Positions 1 to 12,200 of a stretch of DNA of 64,000 nucleotides are shown here, piece by piece. The first letter of the stretch is position 1. Each line of letters opens with the position of its first letter. Location of the stretch: the NCBI RefSeq assembly GCF_902459465.1, contig NC_047062.1, positions 6,140,501 to 6,204,500 of the forward strand, written 5' to 3'. A program made the position numbers and the translations under genes. The notes under the pieces are model-generated. The model saw nothing but the letters and a program-made list of their open reading frames with translations, did no database searches and was not told where the DNA came from. The DNA is from Asterias rubens. Its lineage: Eukaryota > Echinodermata > Asteroidea > Forcipulatida > Asteriidae.

Positions 1-3000
1 TTGACTTCTATGTCCAGTTCAGAAACCCACACATCCTTTGTTGGCTACAATCAAGAAATATGAATGACATCGATCACTTTCGAACACTCAATCTAACGGT
101 TTTAATAAACGCAACAATGAACATTACCTGGAATTAGGGAACGCCTTGTTTAAAAATAACGAGACCTTGAAGCAAAAATACCGAACCCAATTGGCTTCGA
201 TTCGGTTTGAGATTCCGAACAAAGCCGCGTCAAACCGATGCATCTCTCAAGCCTCTATCTATATAATCTATATATCTGTCCGCTTTGTTCGTTATTGTCC
301 CCCGTCCATATTATTCGAACCTACGGGCGAATGTTTTGGTGCGGTTGATGTATCGACTTTTTGTGCTGTTTTCTTTCTTTTTTCAGTGACATTTTGTGAT
401 CAGTCAACAATTTACGTTTTAATGGAACAGGTGGTCTCGTTGAAATAGAAATGAAATATCATCATCAAACATGAAATAAAATGAAATTCAGCCCACCATA
501 ACAATGGCTGTGTGTATTCAAGAAACCACATGTTGAGGATTGTTTATCTTTCTAGATAATGATTATGTAGTAATTTTTTTTTTCTTTCCAATTTCAATTT
601 ACATTTAAAACTTAACACAGCCTTACAGAATGCACATAGTAAATGTAATAGCGGACAGAGAAATTAAAGCATTTACAATGAAAGGAAATGAACAGTATAT
701 TGTGGCTGATCGTTCGTCTATATGAGTTTGGAACAGTTACAAATCTCTAAGCTTAGCTCTTGAGTTGTTTTCTGGAAAAACAAAATGGACAAAAGCAGTT
801 GCGAATGGTCGATTGTTTCAATAATCGAGATGCATGTCCTTTGGTTTTTGGATCAAACGTCACTTTACCCAGAAAAGGTTTCAACTCAACTCCGATTCGT
901 TTGGGAATGTTTGTTTGTTTGTTTGTTTGTTTATGGTTTAAAGAAAATAATTTCACACAATTTAAGAAAATCAACTATAATCAATATGGGAAAACTAATC
1001 ACCGTGAAAGCTGCGACACAGTGCTTTGTCCTTATAACGACAAAACACAGCTAAAAGTAAGGAATGTAGAAATGCAAATTATTTTCGTAGATAATAACAT
1101 AATTTGTTTTTTTGACGTGACTTTATATTTTAAAGCTATTTATACATAATTTGAATAGACCCTACAAATTAGTCGGTGTTCATGTTTTGTGTAATCAACC
1201 ATTATTCTTGACATATCAACTGTGTGACATTGGGCTAAGTCCGACTCCGTTATGGGAGCAACTGGTCAAAATAGTGAAAAACAATGCACACTTTACAGTG
1301 TGTAAACCCATCGTCCTTTATTTTAGTTGAAGCAACAAAATGATCGTAATCAGATGTTTTTTTAAAGGATTTCTGATACATTTTCTTGAATATGACTGCA
1401 TTTCAAAGGGAAATATTTTACTGACAAATAGTTCTGTATTATGAACTTCATAATAAGTTTGCAATCAGTTAAAACCATATTTGGTTCCTCATTCAATCCT
1501 GATACCTTTAACACAGAATGTTACAGCATGTTGAAATATATCTACAAGTGCTTTTACACCGAACTGATTTCATCCAAAGTGTTGAAAAAATATAGTCACT
1601 TGTTTTTTCGCTGACATATGCAGAGATTGCTTCTCGCACGGTGTGAGGGTTTAAGAAATAAGCCCCCCTTAATTCTTAGGTGTTGAAAGAAGCCCTGATA
1701 TGGAATCAAAGAGGAAGGAGATGAAGTTGGGATGCGAAAAATAGGGCCATATATACGATAAATTATTAAACGATCAATCGCAGTATACATCAATTAAAAT
1801 CAGGGATATAACGTGCCGTCGTTATAAGTCAACAGATGGGATGTGTTTTGGGGGTTATCTACGAGAGAGCTTAAACTCTCTTGTTTCATCATTACCGGGA
1901 ACGTTGTGTTTCGGGGGTTAATTTAGCTGTCAAAACCCCGGGTTGGGAGGAAGGACTCAACGGCGGTGCTTCTGAGTGAGAACCCCCCGCTGCAGACGCA
2001 CTGATGATGAGACCACATTAGACAGTGAAGAGGGGACTTGCTGGTTTCTATGGTGATTATGTCATCACTTGGGTCATTAATCCGTTGCTCTTATAGCTTG
2101 ATGAGGTGGCCTCCTCACTCTGTCTTTCTCTTTATCCCTCTTCCTGTCGTCATGCGAAGAGGGTTATTACAAGACGCGATGGGAGACAACAAAGTAATAC
2201 AGCTGCAGTCGTTGTTCACAACAGCTGGGTACCATGAGTGTGCAAGTCTCGCGTGTGTTTGAACACTTGGACGTTAATGTGCGTGGTTTTGTTTAATGCA
2301 CTAAAACTCTGCGTGCGACTCTTGAACAGTCGGTTGGCCCTTTTGGGGCACCAGATTTGATCCATGGGTTTGCTTTGGCTCCAAGTGATGTAGACATTTT
2401 AACAAATTAAAAGCATGGACACGTTTGATAATTGTGAAAGACCAGTATCACTTGGTGTATCCCAACATTTGCATACAATCTGTGAAAATGTTGATTTGCA
2501 ACAGAATAATGAAAGAAAGAAAAACCTCTCTAGTTGCAAAGATGTGTGGGCTTTCAGTTGCCTCATAAAATTCATCAGGTCTGAAGTCTTTTACTATTTT
2601 AGCAAAAAATGACATCTTTCTTAAAAGGTACAATTCTTCGGAAGAGAAGTTAATTCTAATCCTTCATCTTTTAAGGACTAATAAAATTAATGGTCGCATT
2701 GCAATGGTAAGGAGAACATTGTAATATTTTGTCAAGATGTCCATGCTATACATCGGCTCATTTTTCGCCCATTTTTTCCCAGCATCCAAACAAACAGCAC
2801 GAGCGTCAATATCAGGATTGATAACAGTATTTAACATTATAAAACATCAACACTTCAATTGCTTTAAAAAGTAAGAAATTGCGATTTGCCTAGGCCCTTC
2901 ATGGCACTGAGTTGACGCTATTGAATTCGTTCTTGGGATTGAAATGAGAAAATGGGCAAGGACGCAGAAAAAGCGATGTTTATCCCGCGCCAAGTCTTGA

Positions 3001-5519
3001 AAACACGGTTACATAATAATTACGTCATTACGTAACAACTGGGCCTTCTATTATTTATATGAGGAGGTTAATTTGTTTCTACGTAAAAAGAGGCGGGAAC
3101 TGGGTTTTAAGTGCGTGTTCAGGGCGGTGACATCGCATCTGACGTGTGGTTGTGAAGTTCTGCTTGTTCTTTTGCAATATACTTAACCAATTTGTAACGT
3201 TTTAGACTATTTTATTTTATTTATTTATTTAAAAATATAAATATATATAAATATATATTATATATTTGTTTATTTTGTATTAACAACAATATTTAACACC
3301 ATCTCACGATCAATATGGTTAAAAAACAAGGGCAAGTTATGATGTTGTAACATTATCTTTTGGCGATTTCTCGTTGTCGAATCTTTTAAAAGAGTCTTAA
3401 AAAATACGTTTGAGATATATTATTTTTATTTTTTACCAAACTGTCATTTACACTTGTTGATTCATTCCATTTAGCGGTCTTGAATTCCTCAGTCAGAAAG
3501 AAAATCGATTCCAAACGAACAAGAAAAGATTGTTTTGGAATCAACTTAAAAACCAACGGATTGATTTTAAAATCTCCAGTTTATCGAACCATGATCGAAC
3601 GCAGTCTCCGCTGAGCAGACACACGAAAGCCAATTCACAGCTTCGGCACGGTGTATTTTATACATTTTAAAAACTGATTTCACCAGGAATAATTAATGAA
3701 GTTTTGGTACTTTGATATTGTTACAGGACTGAGTGCTCTATAGACCGCAATGAATGAAAAGACCCGTCCGTGTATTGGACGTCTCTCTCATTAACATACA
3801 GCTGTTTCGACCGGTGCTGGCCCCTTTTGATTGCCCCGGACCGTTATATAAACCCGGTCGTAATCTTGATCCGTTGCACACTCCCTATGTACCCAAAGTC
3901 CCCGTTAGATTGAGACGGGTGTATATACTCAAGCACTCTAGGTGAAGGTCGAAACTGACACTTCTATTTTGCGATTTTTGTTTATATCGGACATTGTGAG
4001 TTATTTGTATTTCTCAATCGTGGGTCTTTTTTCTACATGGGAGGTTGATTAGGTGTATGAATGGACTTTACTATTTGTATGTATTTATCAAATTATTTTA
4101 TTTTTCATAAAAACAAATTTACTTCTTCTGGTGTTGCGTTCTATCAATCACTCAATCCTATTCGAATGTGAACCGGAATACAATTCCTCAAAGATGCTCA
4201 AAGTAAGAATAAATACATACAGGCAACGGTGACCTTAAAGTTTGACCTTTCCTCTGAAAGGCAGCCTGCTTTACGCAAAGATCATTCCCACCCATGTCTT
4301 GACTTCTTAGCCCTACGTCAAAAAAAAATGAACAACATTTTGATAAGTTGATTCATCAGACAAAAACACTCGTTTGCGCTATGAAATCCAAGTCTTTGTT
4401 ATGCACACAAGCTCTATGATACACACACACATAGTTCACACGGCCTGGCTGCGCACGGAAGAGCAGCGGTAAACACGTTAACGGTCGTCGTGCGACACTG
4501 CGTGGTGTAAACTTTTATGACATTTGGATTTTAAGGCCAATTAACTTTAAGTTTATTTTATTACACTGCGGGCTGAAAACCCTCTGAAATATGCGTATGG
4601 GTTCGATGGGAATTCTCGACTCTCTTGAACACAAAGGGTGTATGTTTTTATGTGAAATTATTTCAGCAGGCTAACAAACTTTGCTTTTTTTGTTTTAAGT
4701 CAACAAAACAGCTAGCCTGATGGACTGAGTGGCAGTGGGCAGTTATCTTCATAGTTTAACGGACGATATTTTTTTTTTTACAATACTGTGTTTTACTTTT
4801 AGCAAGAATTTCGAGTGTGAGTGTTTAAGTAATGGTGGAGTTGGGGTGAGAGGTTATTGCGGCTAATTTACTGACATACATTGTTCTTTTAATTATTTTA
4901 ATTATTAATTTATATAAGCTATCAATATTTAAAAAATATCTACTTACCAAATTCGATTATGTTGGTGGGTTGGTCAAGGAAAATAAAGTATAGTCAAATC
5001 GAAAAGGGGGAAAACCCCACACAAACATAGAAACAAGTTTCTAAATTGAGGTAATTGAAAAGTTACAGTGGGTGGATGAAACAATTTAAAAACGAGATTT
5101 GGAATTTGAAAATTATATTTCTGATTGTCTGGCTGACAGTGATATTATCAACAGTTGTGCACACAAAGAGAACTGCTCACAAGAATCAAATATTGCATAC
5201 ATTTTGCCAGCTCGAAGCCAAGTTAGCAGGGAACCAGCTGCAAATGGTAAAAGTAACATTATTGGGTATTTTCATGGTAAGCAGGAACAATTGTTTTGTT
5301 TTTCTTACTTCCATTTCGGTACGTTTTCCCCCTTATGTAAATAGGGTTTGTTTATTCTTTTCTATAATAAGTGTGTTGTTAACATGTCAAGGTATTGCCT
5401 ATGGGTTAAACTAAGTTTTACTTGTTTGCATACAGTTATCCACGTTTTAAAGAAGTTCATCTACCATTCGAAAACTTACCGAAATACCTATTACTTTTAT
5501 ATACATAGGGTGTCGGTGT
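1..5519. other. No gene recognised (left flank)
   Basis: Open frames here are short and lack splice-linked homology. The stretch holds only AT-rich sequence, a GTTT microsatellite near 908, one diverged MITE (2412) and a TATA-like GTTATATAAACCC at about 3843 without a recognisable downstream gene. Confidence 0.6.
2412..2625. mobile_element. Strongly diverged copy of the about 370-bp MITE
   Basis: AAAGACCAGTATCACTTGGTGTATCCCAACAT is recognisable as the family's AAAGACCAGTCTTC/ACTTGGTGTATCTCAACAT block, followed by a diverged AATAATGAAAGAAAGAAAA block. Ends not resolved. Confidence 0.45.
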
Positions 5520-5945
5520 CGCTATGTCCTGTATGCAATACTGTCTGCCGGACGGTTTTGCATATGCAATCGTTTCCGACCGGACGCTGCTGCACAATGC
5601 AATTGTGTCCGCCCGGACACATTGCAGTTGTGTCCGTCCACGTGAAAAACCGTCCTCGCAGTAAGTTAAACGCCCTTGGTCGACGGAACACGTTCGCCTT
5701 TTTTTACAAGCCAAATGCATGTCATGAATGCCATGGGAAATGTTCGGCCGTTGGGTGGGCCTATTCGCTGCAATCATAAAAATACGCGAATAGTTCAGTG
5801 CATGCACGCTCGCTTACGCGCGCACACACATACAGTCATGTACATGTCCGGCGGACAGTTTTTGCATAGCCCCGGACACGATTGCATATGCAAAAGTGTC
5901 CGGAGCGGACAGTATTGCAAGGCGGATTGCATCTTACACTGGCAG
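5520..5945. repeat. Inverted-repeat zone rich in GTCCG and TTGCATATGCAA
   Basis: TTGCATATGCAA occurs at about 5560 and 5883. CGGACA/TGTCCG words recur across both halves, with related strings GCAATACTGTCTGCCGGACG (left) and CGGACAGTATTGC (right). It looks like a decayed foldback element or a clustered motif array. No coding. Confidence 0.55.
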
Positions 5946-6889
5946 AGTTTTGTGGTGCCCCTTCTAATGTTGGTTGACACCCCATAAGACGTGAGGGTCT
6001 ACTTTCAAGAACATCACGTGGCTTTGGTTCCAGCTTAGAATTATGAGCTGACCATTAGGCCTATGTACGATGTAGACAATGGAAATAATATTAGCAATTA
6101 TGCCATCATGTACTGACACGTCCCTCTTTACAGGGTTTAAGCTTCTACAAAATAATGGCCAGAGTAAAAAAGACACAAAATATAATTAAAAGAATGGTTC
6201 TTGTGTCATCAAACTGTTCCTTTTTGTATTGCAGTGTCCCGGATTGAAAAAAGCCCCAGACACATTGAGATCCCACCCCACCCCACCCCAATCACGATCA
6301 TTATTTTCATATTCTGTAGCCTAATAATCATGATTTCTACGCGATTCACTAAACAACATGCCCCTCACAGTGTTTTTTTGTTTTTTTGAGGCTGTGAAAC
6401 ACTTTTAAACAATTTTAATTTGTTATATAAACTCACAGTTTAACAACATCTGTACACTAGTTAGTAGGCTACATCGACATGTACACGATCAGCGCCAAAA
6501 CTAGGGTATCAACTTTTAGGGGTAGGCGTACATAGGGTTTGAACAATTCTTGTGAGATTTTTTCCAAGTTTCTGGTTGCCTTTTCTGGTTGCCCCGTGAC
6601 CTTTTTTAGGCCGTAGATGCCCTCTGGTGCAATCTAGTGAGTCTGAGAGGTGATGTGCCCCCTCTCATAAAATATGTTGGAATTTAATACCTATTTCAAG
6701 CTATGATGCACCTATTTCCTTATCATGGTTATTGTACCTAAAAAACAACTCAATAATATAGCTTCGTACTACCCATTTTGTTTCAGCATTATAATACTCA
6801 GACGGCGTTTCATCCCTTTCATCACCAGCATCGTCAATGGTGGACCAAGACAAGAAATTTTAGGGGAGGGGGAGATGGGTGTGGCACAT

Positions 6890-7640
6890 CTATTAAAGAT
6901 GGAGCCTGAAAGAGCTGAACGCGAAGCCTTTTACGGCCTTGGGTCCTGGCCCGCCCAAGAGCCTGGGAAAATTTTGCTTTCTAGATGCTCCGTGGTGCGT
7001 TATTAATATTAGGCAAATAAGATGAAAAACGAATAGAATAGAACATAAGCCTTAATGTGAGCAGCAGTAGAACCTTTTGGGTGAACATCAGCTTCAGGTG
7101 CCGATCTATGACACAAGTTTTAGGGGGCAAATTATTTTGTCAAAGAGTGAGCACACGAGTGTGAAACCTTTATGGCATGAGTTATGGGCCCGCTTAAGGG
7201 CCCGGGGAAATTTTGCATTCTAGATGCTCTGTGGTGCAATCTTAGGCCAATAAGAGGCAAACAGAACAGAACAGGGGCCGATTTCACAAAGCAATAAAAT
7301 TCATCGCAAGACAAATTTTCAGTATCACCATAGAGATTTGTATTGTGACATCACACTTTACTTAGCAACTACGATTGATTTGAAGTTACGATCAATTTGA
7401 GACCTTTGTGAAATCGGCCCCAGGACATAAGCCTTTAAAATGTGAACAGCAGTAAAACCTTTTGAGGTGGGGGTCCCTTCCAATTTTTTTTAAGGGGAAG
7501 GCGCAAATCTACCAATGATGGAGCATGCGTGTAAAAAAGCCGTACGGTTTGGGTGCGGGCCCGATTAAGGGCCCGGAAAATTTGCATTCTAGATGCTCTG
7601 TGGTGCAATCTAGGGCCAATTTTGAGGGGGGGGGGGTGGC
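6890..7640 (+). repeat. Three spaced copies of a CTAGATGCTCTGTGGTGC repeat
   Basis: The block GGCCC-GGGAAAATTTTGC-TTCTAGATGCTC-GTGGTGC occurs at about 6948, 7190 and 7557, followed by AATAAG-type sequence and a CATAAGCCTT-GTGAACAGCAGTA block. The second copy is interrupted by the MITE at 7274. Unit about 250-370 bp. Function unknown. Confidence 0.65.
7274..7421. mobile_element. MITE with GGGGCCGATTTCACAAAG inverted ends
   Basis: The 18-bp terminal inverted repeats are perfect (GGGGCCGATTTCACAAAG / CTTTGTGAAATCGGCCCC). It is flanked by AGAACA on the left and AGGACA on the right. The paralogous uninterrupted sequence at about 7030-7050 reads AGAACATAAGCC, so this is a filled site with a likely 6-bp target duplication. 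Confidence 0.8.
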
Positions 7641-8495
7641 ATTTGGTATAGTGTCCCTCACCCTTCAAAACGCTGCGTCATCCTTTGCCCCAAGATTAAT
7701 GCCCATGGTGGGACACAGGGTTGGTCTACAGTGCAAAACTTCGGCTTCATGATAAAGGTGGTCAAAAAGATGGGGGGGGGGGCATTTGATATTGTGTTCC
7801 CAACCCTCCAAAAGATTGTGAACATGTCCCCCTGCCCCCCCCCCCTTGAATGACGCCCATGCTCGGTAGGCGTACTTTCCCGAGAAGGGCAAAGCAAAAA
7901 CTGTCCTATGTGCCCTCAAGCTGAAAACCCCCATTTGTGTTGACTAGTTGGCATTGTACAAATGGGTGACCTGACAGTGTCTGAATGTGTTCTCAAAGTT
8001 GAAAATGTTCGCTCAGCAAGCCCCCCCCCCCAACCCTCCCTCCCCCACCGGTCACGAATCCCCCGCCCACGCACGAAGGATGAAACCAGAGTGGTGGGGA
8101 GGGAATCGAATGGTCAATAAAGTAGGACGTAGACGGACAACAGGGGGCGCTCACACAGGATCATCAACAACAAATTGGTCTTGTGTGGTGTGGGGATTCG
8201 GCCAGCAGAATCTAGGAAGGTAACTTTAGTTTTTAAGCTGTTGCCGCAATTATTTATCAGCAAACTATGAGCTATATTACACTCAGGCTTGAAACCACGA
8301 CACTAGTTGTAGTTCTTTGTCAATGAACGTCACTCATTGTCATTGTCATTGATTGAGGTAGTAGTAGACGTGGTCGCAACCGGAGGAAGAGTAACACTTT
8401 ACAGTGAACCATGGAGGTAGAGTGAACAAAGGGTACCGGTAGTGGGAACTCTAGCCCTAGCTGTGTAGACCCAGTTACTAGGGCGCTGTCCTCCT
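7640..8495. other. Upstream region of the hydantoinase gene
   Basis: G and C homopolymer-rich sequence without coding. AATCTAGGAAG before GTAACTTT (8220/8221) would serve as the donor of a 5' UTR exon for the acceptor at 9284, but nothing else supports it. Confidence 0.3.
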
Positions 8496-8622
8496 GGATA
8501 ACTTTCCGTATGGCGCCATCACTATTTCACAAATTTTTAAAAAAGGCATTGAGGTAAATTAAATACTATTATTTCATATTCAGAGTGAATGAAAAAGTGG
8601 TGGTGCATACGGAAACTTTTCC
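8496..8622. mobile_element. MITE with GGATAACTTTCCGTATGGCG ends
   Basis: Ends AACTTTCCGTATGGCGCCAT and TGGTGCATACGGAAACTTTTCC are inverted, with CATTGAGGTAAATTAAATAC between. Just left of it, GACCCAGTTACTAGGGCGCT is the end of a CCAGTAACTGGGGCGCTGTA-type MITE, so one element lies against or inside another. Confidence 0.75.
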
Positions 8623-8883
8623 TTAAAATAAAATGGCTGCAGAATTTTCATTTCAAAATGTGTTGGTGTTTTGACAATCTGGTGGGATAATGTGATTTCC
8701 TCGCAGGATGAATTTGGAACACACAATCTGAGAAACATTTCATGCAAAAGTGTTTCTCAGATTGAAATGTTTTTACATCCCTCTAAAATACCACATTCAT
8801 TCATCCTTCGTTCACAATGAGTTGGAATTTATGTCATGGCCAAAAGCTTGATTACAACAAAAGGTATCAAAACCCTTTAAAAT

Positions 8884-9256
8884 TAAAGGCAGTTGGTAAT
8901 TCTCAAAGACTAGCCTTCACAGTTTGTGTATCTCAACATATGTATAATAACTTACCTGTGAAAATTTGAGCTCGGTCATCAAAGTTGCGAGATAATAATG
9001 AAAGAAGAAAACACCTTTGTCACACGAAGTTGTGTGTGTTTAGATGGTTGATTTCGAGACCTCAAGTTCTAAATCTGAGGTCTCGAAATCAAATTCGTGG
9101 AAAATTACTTCTTTCTCAAAAACTATGGCACTTCAGAGGGAGCCGTTTCTCACAAGAATTTATACCATCAACCTCTCCCCATTACTCGTCACCAAGAAAG
9201 GATTTATGCTTATAGTTATTTTGAGTAATTAAATCAATAGTGTCCACTGGCTTTAA
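8884..9256. mobile_element. About 370-bp MITE, copy next to exon 1 acceptor
   Basis: Shares with the other copies a central palindrome (CGAGACCTCA ... TGAGGTCTCG), CCTCTCCCCATTACTCGT and the right end ATAGTGTCCACTGGCTTTAA. It ends 28 bp before the first coding exon's acceptor junction (9285). Confidence 0.8.
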
Positions 9257-9289
9257 ATTCTGATTTATTCATCGTTTCTCCCAGGAAAG

Positions 9290-12200
9290 ATGCTGGTGAT
9301 AGGTGTGGATGTGGGAGGCACAAACACAGATGCTGTGTGTTTGAGAGGAATCGATGTTGTCGCATCGAGGAAAGTACCAACGACGGAGAATGTGACTTCA
9401 GGATTGAAACAGGCTCTGGCTGAGATTCTAAGAGATGTTGAGGACTCTCTGGGTAAGAAGCCATTTAATTAGCCTTGTTGAGATATGGTGGACAACATAC
9501 AAGTGCACTTTGGTTTGGATGTATACTTTATGCACATTTACCCAATTGTGTCATAGTATTTTGTCCACCATATCTCAAAGTAGTGAGGTGGGTTGAGGGT
9601 TTTGGACCGTGTGGAGAATTCATGCATGATATTCTTCGTGTTTTAAACTGATTTCTGATGCTAGAAATCAGAAAAAATCAGCAATTTTTGTAATCCCAGC
9701 ATGGGTCAGCCCTTGTATTGTACTCGGGCTAACCCTTTAGTCCAAAGGCCAAATATCATGCTTGAGAGATCGGACGTGTATTTTATTGTCTGTGGTGTTC
9801 TTTAATTTTACTTGTTTTAGAGAACTGAAAAAAAAAATCCACTTCATGAAGTTTATTTTACTTTTCCCTTTATGATATTCTTTTTTTTTTACAACGACAA
9901 TGTTGCATATATTTTTAAAGATTTTTCCTGATTTCATGTTTTTAAATGTAACTTTCCAACTTCATGACGGAAATAAAGCAGTCACCACATTAAATTGTGT
10001 GCAAACCTGTAATGTAGTGATTCTGGTAATGCACAAACAGATTTGTAACATATATGGGAGGGAGGGTATGGGTCTAGGTCTAAAATCAGGGGGGAGCCAG
10101 GGGTGGATTTCACAAAGAGTTAAAACTAGTCTAATCTCGAGTTAGGGCGAGTTAGCCTCAAATTTTTAATATACTAAGACAAAGTTTGGACTATCTTTGT
10201 GAAATCAACCCCAGGCCTGCGCGTAAGCCATTTTTAGTAATGTTTACATTCGGCAAATCTCATCCCCGATTATTGATGACGCACAGGTCCAGATGCTTTG
10301 ATTAGTCGTGTGAACATCGGAACTACACACTTTGTCAACGCAGTCATCCAGAGGAAAGGTCTGACCCCAGTGGCTGTTATCAGACTCTGTGGCACAGCGT
10401 CTCTCATGATGGAACCATTCATTGATTTTCCAGAAGATCTTAAACAGGTGTGTGTAAATTCACATAAAGCCTGTAATCACAACAACTTGCTTAGCACAGA
10501 CAAATATTGCTTAGCAGAAACTGGTTACCAGCCAAAAGTCTGTTAAGTTGATAGTGATGTGACTGGTACCCCACCCATTTTTTGCTTAGCATAGAAATTC
10601 GCTAAGTGGTATTTTCTACTAAACAGCTTTAAATGGGTCCTGAGGTCACCTTCGCAATACTTGTTGTTGCACCATTTCTAAAATGGTTCAACCAGACAAT
10701 GACACATTACAAATAGCCACTGTTATCCATATACCCCTGTGTTTTATTTGTTATTGTGTTTTATGCAATGAGGGAATTCTGCCTTACCATACCTGTAATA
10801 AGCACTTTCAAAATGGCAAGAATGGCAGACAGTAGCTGCTTGCAACCATGGTACGAAAGGTCAAAATGTGCGATAATTATAGTTTTGACCTTGGAGCCTG
10901 TCTTTTACAATGTTCAAGGTTTCAATTTCTTACCAGGGAAGTAAGAGCCTTCATTTGTCATCGATAGACTCCCAGAATTAAACCAACAAACTACGTTTCA
11001 ATTCCTTCAGATTTTGTGTGCCTCAACTCATCTTGTGAACGGCGGCTATCAATTCAATGGAGAGGAGATAACGCCATTGGATGAGGACGAGCTGATTGGC
11101 TGTATTCAAACTCTAAGAGCCAATGGCATCAATAATGTGGTTGTGAGTGGCATCTTCTCATCTGTCAACCCTGCCCAAGAAATCAGGGTAGGTTTCTTTT
11201 TATTAACTCCTTATTCATTTAATACACAGGCCAGTTTTTTCCATTCTGATTGGTCAAGAGGAGATCACGTGGCCATGTTTTAAACATGCCATATAAACAC
11301 TGCGCCCTCAGACCTCGCAAGTTCCCATTTGTACCATGTTTGTTTGTTTGTTTGTTTAGATGATCTTTCTATCAAGGGAACTCGCCAAACTCCCACAAGG
11401 GTAATTTAACAACGAGATGGCAACAGCCAGTCTCTCCTGTACAAAAATTAGTTTAACGTCTATGAGAGTACGATTATGAATTGCACACATGTTAGTTTTC
11501 AACGAAATTTAAATTCATTTCTTAACTGAAAAATGCCTGGAAAAATATTAAACAAACGAAACGTTTAAAAATGTCAGTTCAGGACATGACCTTCACAAGA
11601 TCTTTTTGGGTCGAGTGGAAGTGGGTCAAATCATTTGGCCAGTTTGGTCTCTCAGGGGTAACTTGATATCCAAAGCTTAGTTATTATTCTTTGATTAACC
11701 AACAGGAAGCTAAACGCAGCTTGTAGTAATTCAGTTCTTTAGTTTGAATGATTCACACAATAGTGGTAGTGTCATGGCTGAACGGTCCAGTGCACCAGAC
11801 TCAAACTCTGGCGTGTTTTTAGAGTGTGGGGTTTAGGTGCTGGTGATAGCATTTTTGTCCTTGAGCAAAACATTTGTCACTATAATTACTTCATCCTTGG
11901 CATGGGTGGTAAAGCCATATGTTTTGCCCATTGTGTAAAGCATAAAAAAAGATCCCATAAGAGTTGGTTTTCCTGGTGTTTTTTTGGCATGGTTGGCTGC
12001 AGATCAAGCCACAACACTTTGCAGAACTATCACAAGGTGCTATCATAAAAGTCGTCTGATAATTCTAACAAAGCTTTGCATATGTGTAGCTGTCCATAAA
12101 ACGATGAGCTCTTTCGGACACTGGGGTGGATTTCACAAAGAGTTAAGACTAGTCTTATCTCTAGTTACGACGAGTTAGTCGTCCTAACTTAGGACTAGCC

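Noticed and set aside
3735..3945. TATA-like GTTATATAAACCC followed by a 63-codon frame
   Set aside because: No splice-linked coding sequence follows and the peptide is not recognisable. Promoter or LTR remains a bare possibility.
5457..5807. 116-codon minus-strand frame
   Set aside because: It covers the GTCCG motif zone. The peptide is not protein-like and a similar frame exists on the other strand.
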